Assembly (NCBI RefSeq): GCF_009827335.1
Contig: NZ_WTYH01000001.1
Span: forward strand, 2,108,001 to 2,172,000
Source of the DNA: Aurantiacibacter arachoides
GTDB lineage: Bacteria > Pseudomonadota > Alphaproteobacteria > Sphingomonadales > Sphingomonadaceae
Direction: 5' to 3'
Length of the DNA: 64,000 nucleotides
Shown piece after piece: positions 60,543-64,000 of the stretch. A program made the translations under genes and the position numbers. Position 1 is the first letter of the stretch, and each line of letters opens with the position of its first letter. The notes beneath the pieces are model-generated. The model was not told the DNA's origin, did not search any database, and was given only the letters and a program-made list of their open reading frames with translations.

Positions 60543-62786
60543 TCACGCTGCCAGCGGCGTCCTTTTTTGGCGATTTCTCATATTCCTCATGCCGGCCAAC
60601 GTGACGTTGCTAAGATCCATAGCAGGGCTGAACAGGAAGCCTTGCCCAAATCCGCATCCCATCTGCTGGAGCAACTGGCGCTGCTCTTCGGTTTCAATGC
60701 CCTCTGCAATGATTTGGATGTTCATATTCTTCGCCATCGCGATGAGTGCCTGAACGATTGTCCGAGCCTGCCAATCTGATGTCATCGCTTGCACAAAACT
60801 GCTGTCGATTTTTACCTTGTCGATTGGAAAGTCCCTGAGGTGTGAAAGGGATGAAAATCCGGTGCCGAAGTCATCGAGCGCTATGGCAATCCCCGCCTGG
60901 TGGAGCTGGTTCAGAACCTTGAGCACCGTCCCATTGTCATTGACCAGAAGCATTGTCTCGGTGATTTCCAGCGTCACATTCTGCGTAGACACTTTCGCAT
61001 CCGACAACGACGCCAACAGCTTTTGCGCAAATCCACGGCTGAGGAGATCTCCCTCGGCCACGTTCACGCTCACAAATTTAAGATCAGGTTGGGCTTCCTT
61101 CAACGTGCTCAAGTCAGAACAGAGAGAACGAAGGATGCGCTCGGTGATTTCACGCGACAGAACCGGGTCCAAAAGGGCTGGGAGCACCGCAGTCGCTGTC
61201 AGGCGTCTGCCTGCTTGAGTTGTAAGGCGCATCAAACTTTCAAATCCGACTACCGCTCCGTTCGCCAAATCCAGGATCGGCTGGTATGCGGGAAACATTC
61301 GATCTTCGTCTAAAGCAGCGCGGACCTCTGCAATCGCCGATTGTCGCGCTTTATTGCAGGTCTCAAGCACCGGGTTGTAGAAGTGGATAGCGCTCCGCTC
61401 ACGCTTCTTGCCTTCATAAAGGGCAAGGTCCGCCCTTCTGATGAGCTCCCTCGCTGCCATCCCCTCTTCGAACCAAGCAATCCCGACAGTGCCGCTCAGT
61501 TGCAGTTTGTGTTCCGAGATTTCCACCTGACTTCTGATCGCAGCCAACGCCGCTTCCGCGAGTGACGAAACTTCCATAAGCGAGGAGCCGAGCGGCGGAA
61601 GGAGCGCGAACTCATCACCTCCCCAACGGGCAAGCACGGTGCCGTCGTCAAGCGCATTTAGGACGCGTGCACTAAGTTCTTCCAGCACGACATCACCAAT
61701 GACATGACCGAACGTGTCATTGATGTCTTTGAATCCGTCAAGATCGAGAAGCACTAATGACACCTTCTGCTGTGTCTTGCGGTGCTCTCGAATTCTTTCT
61801 TGCAAACTCCTGTCGAACGCGTGCCTGTTGTAGATGCCCGTGAGACTGTCGTAGTCTGCCGCCCGCTTTAGCGCGAGGTTCGCATGGTGTTTGTCTGAAA
61901 TGTCTTGCACTACTCCGACCACGCGTGGAAAGTTTTGCTCGTTTCCTTGGAGCCTCTCGCCGACGCACCGGATGCGCTTGACGGAGCCCTCGGTCGTATA
62001 AAAATCAGCCTCATAATCAAAAGACACGCCGTTTATCGCAGCTTGCCGTATCGCTTGGTCGATCCGCGGGCGGTCGTCCTCCGCGTAAAATTCTAGGGCT
62101 CGCTTGGTGTCGATCGACTCATCTAATCGGAGTCCCGAGAAAGCATACATCTGATCTGAAAATTGAAGTGTTTCTGATTTCAGATCCAGCTCCCAGGCGC
62201 CGATGCCGCCGGTTTTCTCGGCCTGCTTTAACAATTGGTTGCTCTTCGTTAGCGCGCGAGTCTCTCTCCGAAGCAATTTGTTAAGTCTCGCGGAAGCAAT
62301 CTTGTCAGCGTGCGCGCGAATGAGGTCTTCCACTACTGCGGCGAGGCCCTCAAGCCGGGCGACATCTTGTTGCGTGAATTTGCGAGGGCGATCATCGGCT
62401 ACACAGAGCGCACCCAGCAGGTGGCCTTGGGGCCCACGAATGGGTTGCCCAAGGTATGAACGAATGTGCGGTTCGCCAGTTACATTCGGATTAATGGCGA
62501 AACGCGGGTCCTCCAAGGTGTCTTCGATGCTGAGACAAGTGCCAGCAGCGATCGCATGGTTACAAAACGACTCTTCCCGGGGAGTTTCCCGGAGATTAAC
62601 GCCTACTGCTGAGAGGAACCATTGCCGCTCTTCATCGACCAGGGAGACTAGCGAGAAGCGGCAGTCAAGCAGCTGTGCCAAAAGATTTGTGACCCGATCG
62701 AAGCTGAGTTGTGGATCCGTATCGAGCAGGTTCAGCTCACGCAAGGCGGCAACCCGCCCGACGTCGTCGGCGACTAATGGATACAT
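60543..62786 (-). CDS. GAF-PAS-GGDEF-EAL cyclic-di-GMP turnover protein
   Basis: A 747-residue cytosolic signalling protein. The GAF domain spans about residues 20-165 (FSLVSLVDEERQWFLSAVG, FCNHAIAAG), a PAS domain with PAC end about 190-310, GGDEF about 320-475 with intact ARWGGDEFALL, and EAL about 490-735. The synthase motif is intact but no RxxD inhibitory site precedes it. The EAL motif reads E-S-L, while the other phosphodiesterase residues are there (SVNVAE, LEITETML, ALDDFGTGFSSL, KVKIDSSFV, AEGIETEEQ). Both making and breaking of c-di-GMP are thus possible. GTG-free start at ATG 62786. Context in an island suggests it travels with the element. Confidence 0.92.
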   Translation of the reverse strand: MYPLVADDVGRVAALRELNLLDTDPQLSFDRVTNLLAQLLDCRFSLVSLVDEERQWFLSAVGVNLRETPREESFCNHAIAAGTCLSIEDTLEDPRFAINPNVTGEPHIRSYLGQPIRGPQGHLLGALCVADDRPRKFTQQDVARLEGLAAVVEDLIRAHADKIASARLNKLLRRETRALTKSNQLLKQAEKTGGIGAWELDLKSETLQFSDQMYAFSGLRLDESIDTKRALEFYAEDDRPRIDQAIRQAAINGVSFDYEADFYTTEGSVKRIRCVGERLQGNEQNFPRVVGVVQDISDKHHANLALKRAADYDSLTGIYNRHAFDRSLQERIREHRKTQQKVSLVLLDLDGFKDINDTFGHVIGDVVLEELSARVLNALDDGTVLARWGGDEFALLPPLGSSLMEVSSLAEAALAAIRSQVEISEHKLQLSGTVGIAWFEEGMAARELIRRADLALYEGKKRERSAIHFYNPVLETCNKARQSAIAEVRAALDEDRMFPAYQPILDLANGAVVGFESLMRLTTQAGRRLTATAVLPALLDPVLSREITERILRSLCSDLSTLKEAQPDLKFVSVNVAEGDLLSRGFAQKLLASLSDAKVSTQNVTLEITETMLLVNDNGTVLKVLNQLHQAGIAIALDDFGTGFSSLSHLRDFPIDKVKIDSSFVQAMTSDWQARTIVQALIAMAKNMNIQIIAEGIETEEQRQLLQQMGCGFGQGFLFSPAMDLSNVTLAGMRNMRNRQKRTPLAA

Positions 62787-62935
62787 GGAATCGACCCCCT
62801 TATGTCCAGTAAGGGACTATGCTGATGGATATAAATTTGGGTTAACGACTGACCCATCGGCCATTGTGTCGACAGCAAATAGCAATCCTCCTGCCGACCC
62901 TGCGACCAACCGGGCAGTCTGAAGGCGGAGAGAGC

Positions 62936-63190
62936 CTAATGCTTGCCGCTTGCGTTCTGCGATCGCATGCAGGGCGAGCTTGCTAAGTCGGAAAGAAGAT
63001 GTTGAACGTTCGCGCGTCTGGGCATTACGGCTGATAGCCGGCTGGTAGCTTCAGCCCCTAATCCGAGAGAAGCGCGGAAGCTAACGACGGCATTGTGCAA
63101 GCCGACACCCAGCCTGCCGAGCGCTTGAGCATCGTTCAGTCGGCGGTGTAGGGTATGTCCGCTTTCCACCCCAATTGAAGCCAATCGCAC
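62936..63190 (-). CDS. Doubtful small protein, 84 residues
   Basis: A GTG-initiated frame in the 460-bp space between the c-di-GMP gene and the second integrase. The middle (LNDAQALGRLGVGLHNAVVS, then LGLGAEATSRLSAVMPRRAN) has a helical, protein-like pattern, but there is no clear ribosome binding site and no family is recognised. The remainder of 62787-63246 holds nothing else supported. Confidence 0.3.
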   Translation of the reverse strand: MRLASIGVESGHTLHRRLNDAQALGRLGVGLHNAVVSFRASLGLGAEATSRLSAVMPRRANVQHLLSDLASSPCMRSQNASGKH

Positions 63191-63246
63191 CTTTCCAGGC
63201 GCATCCCGAAAGCGGTCGACCAGGTGAGGTCGACCGCCCGAAGGTG

Positions 63247-63879
63247 TCAGATTTCCGTGCGCTCCGCCAGTAGTAGTGCGTCTTCGACATCGACCCCAAG
63301 ATAGCGAACGGTGTTCTCGATCTTGGTGTGACCTAGAAGTATCTGAATTGCGCGGATGTTGCCCGTAGCGCGGTAGATCATCGCGGCCTTCGTCCGTCGA
63401 AGCGAGTGCGTCCCGTACTCAGATTTCCGTAGGCCAATCGCGGTAACCCACTCATCCACCAAACGCGCATACTGGCGCGTGCTCGTGTGTCCGGCGTGGT
63501 CGATCCTGCTTGGAAAGAGGTACTCGCTGGTCGAGCCGCCCCGACGTTCTAACCAGGAAAGCAGGGTTGAACGGACATCGGCTGTGAGCTCGAACTGAAC
63601 TCGCCGATTGGTCTTCTGCTGGACGACAATTGCCCTCGTGCGGATGTCGGTCCCAGCTACGACGTCGCCGATCTTAATCTTGACCAAGTCGCATCCGCGC
63701 AACTTGCTATCGATTGCTAGGTCGAATAGCGCCTTATCCCGTAGCCGACCTTCACGATCCAGATGGAAGCGGATTGCCCAAATCTGTTTTTGTGTCAGTG
63801 GTCGCTTTGTGCCGACGGTCTTGCCAGCATTCCACGCTGCACGCGCCTGTATGGCAGGTTCAAATCTCGAATAACCCAT
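63247..63879 (-). CDS. Minimal tyrosine recombinase (catalytic domain only)
   Basis: A 210-residue integrase lacking the usual N-terminal core-binding domain. All catalytic residues are visible: R61 in SKLRGCDLVKIKIGDV, K89 in QQKTNRR, H158 and R161 in THSLRRTKAAMIY, H184 in LLGHTKIENTVRYLG and the nucleophile Y193. GAGGAG precedes ATG 63879, so it seems complete rather than truncated. Short recombinases of this kind occur on islands, plasmids and integrative elements. Nothing recognised lies in the last 121 bp. Confidence 0.88.
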   Translation of the reverse strand: MGYSRFEPAIQARAAWNAGKTVGTKRPLTQKQIWAIRFHLDREGRLRDKALFDLAIDSKLRGCDLVKIKIGDVVAGTDIRTRAIVVQQKTNRRVQFELTADVRSTLLSWLERRGGSTSEYLFPSRIDHAGHTSTRQYARLVDEWVTAIGLRKSEYGTHSLRRTKAAMIYRATGNIRAIQILLGHTKIENTVRYLGVDVEDALLLAERTEI

Positions 63880-64000
63880 TGTCGTTCTCCTCGGCCATGA
63901 TTGGCCACAAAAAGAACGGTCGCAGCTTGGCGGGTGGTAAGCCGGAAGCCGACTGGCCGCTATCGGTGGCGGCAGCGCCGTAAGCTGCCTTCCGCAAGCG

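Noticed and set aside
1..64000. CRISPR arrays, rRNA genes, insertion sequences
   Set aside because: No regularly spaced repeats, rRNA segments or transposase genes were seen on either strand.

Overview
The window is GC-rich, densely packed DNA from an aerobic alphaproteobacterium, most likely a sphingomonad (Sphingomonadales, Erythrobacteraceae or Sphingomonadaceae type). The pointers are a carotenoid phytoene synthase, a large TonB-dependent receptor, PobA and aldehyde dehydrogenase for aromatics, a cyanide-insensitive type bd oxidase, and many start/stop-overlapping operons. This placement rests on gene content and protein style; no rRNA gene is present.

Layout. 0-9.6 kb is housekeeping: the end of a LOG-family gene, crtB, an NTF2-like secreted protein coupled to an MccA-type biotin carboxylase subunit, then on the minus strand an MFS transporter coupled to glpD, then dinB, and convergent NUDIX and 6-phosphogluconolactonase genes, a degenerate GDT1-like membrane protein and tRNA-Gly(CCC). 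9.9-13.2 kb is a ketose operon (class II aldolase, HAD phosphatase, DhaL, DhaK). 13.2-20 kb holds an alpha/beta hydrolase, a TauD/TfdA dioxygenase, three small lipoproteins (one an I78 peptidase inhibitor), an isobutyryl-CoA dehydrogenase/3-hydroxyisobutyryl-CoA hydrolase pair and a PhoX-like protein. 20.2-22.8 kb encodes a CIO-type bd oxidase with a 39-residue DUF2474 partner.

22.8-41 kb is the most striking chromosomal locus: a run of 13 minus-strand genes, mostly overlapping by 4 nt, with a divergent GntR/FCD regulator. In transcription order it encodes a TonB receptor, CapA-like protein, TRAP DctQ and DctM, a divergent 2-hydroxyacyl-CoA dehydratase-like subunit, a double CaiB/BaiF CoA-transferase, a second dehydratase-like subunit, DctP, a single CaiB/BaiF protein, a CocE-type hydrolase, a secreted alpha/beta hydrolase, an aldehyde dehydrogenase and PobA. 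It reads as a full uptake-to-central-metabolism pathway for an unidentified, probably aromatic or ester/amide-linked, carboxylate.

41-53.6 kb carries a TetR regulator with a tripartite RND efflux system, an FAD oxidoreductase, a small protein plus a RoxA/YcfD-type ribosomal oxygenase, an RluE-type pseudouridine synthase, a 64-residue zinc-ribbon-like protein and an ABC-F ATPase.

53.8-64 kb is accessory. It begins at a 45-nt 3' fragment of a tRNA-Met(CAT) gene, a probable attachment site, followed by a tyrosine integrase. It then holds a two-gene module in which both proteins carry RxxxxH HEPN-like motifs, a divergent Nmad2-like protein, an orphan P27-type terminase small subunit, several unrecognised genes, an AlpA/excisionase-like DNA-binding protein, a GAF-PAS-GGDEF-EAL protein and a second, minimal integrase. 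The right end of this island lies outside the window. Integrase, orphan small terminase, AlpA-like regulator and candidate toxin/defence genes together suggest a phage-satellite-like or other mobile island.
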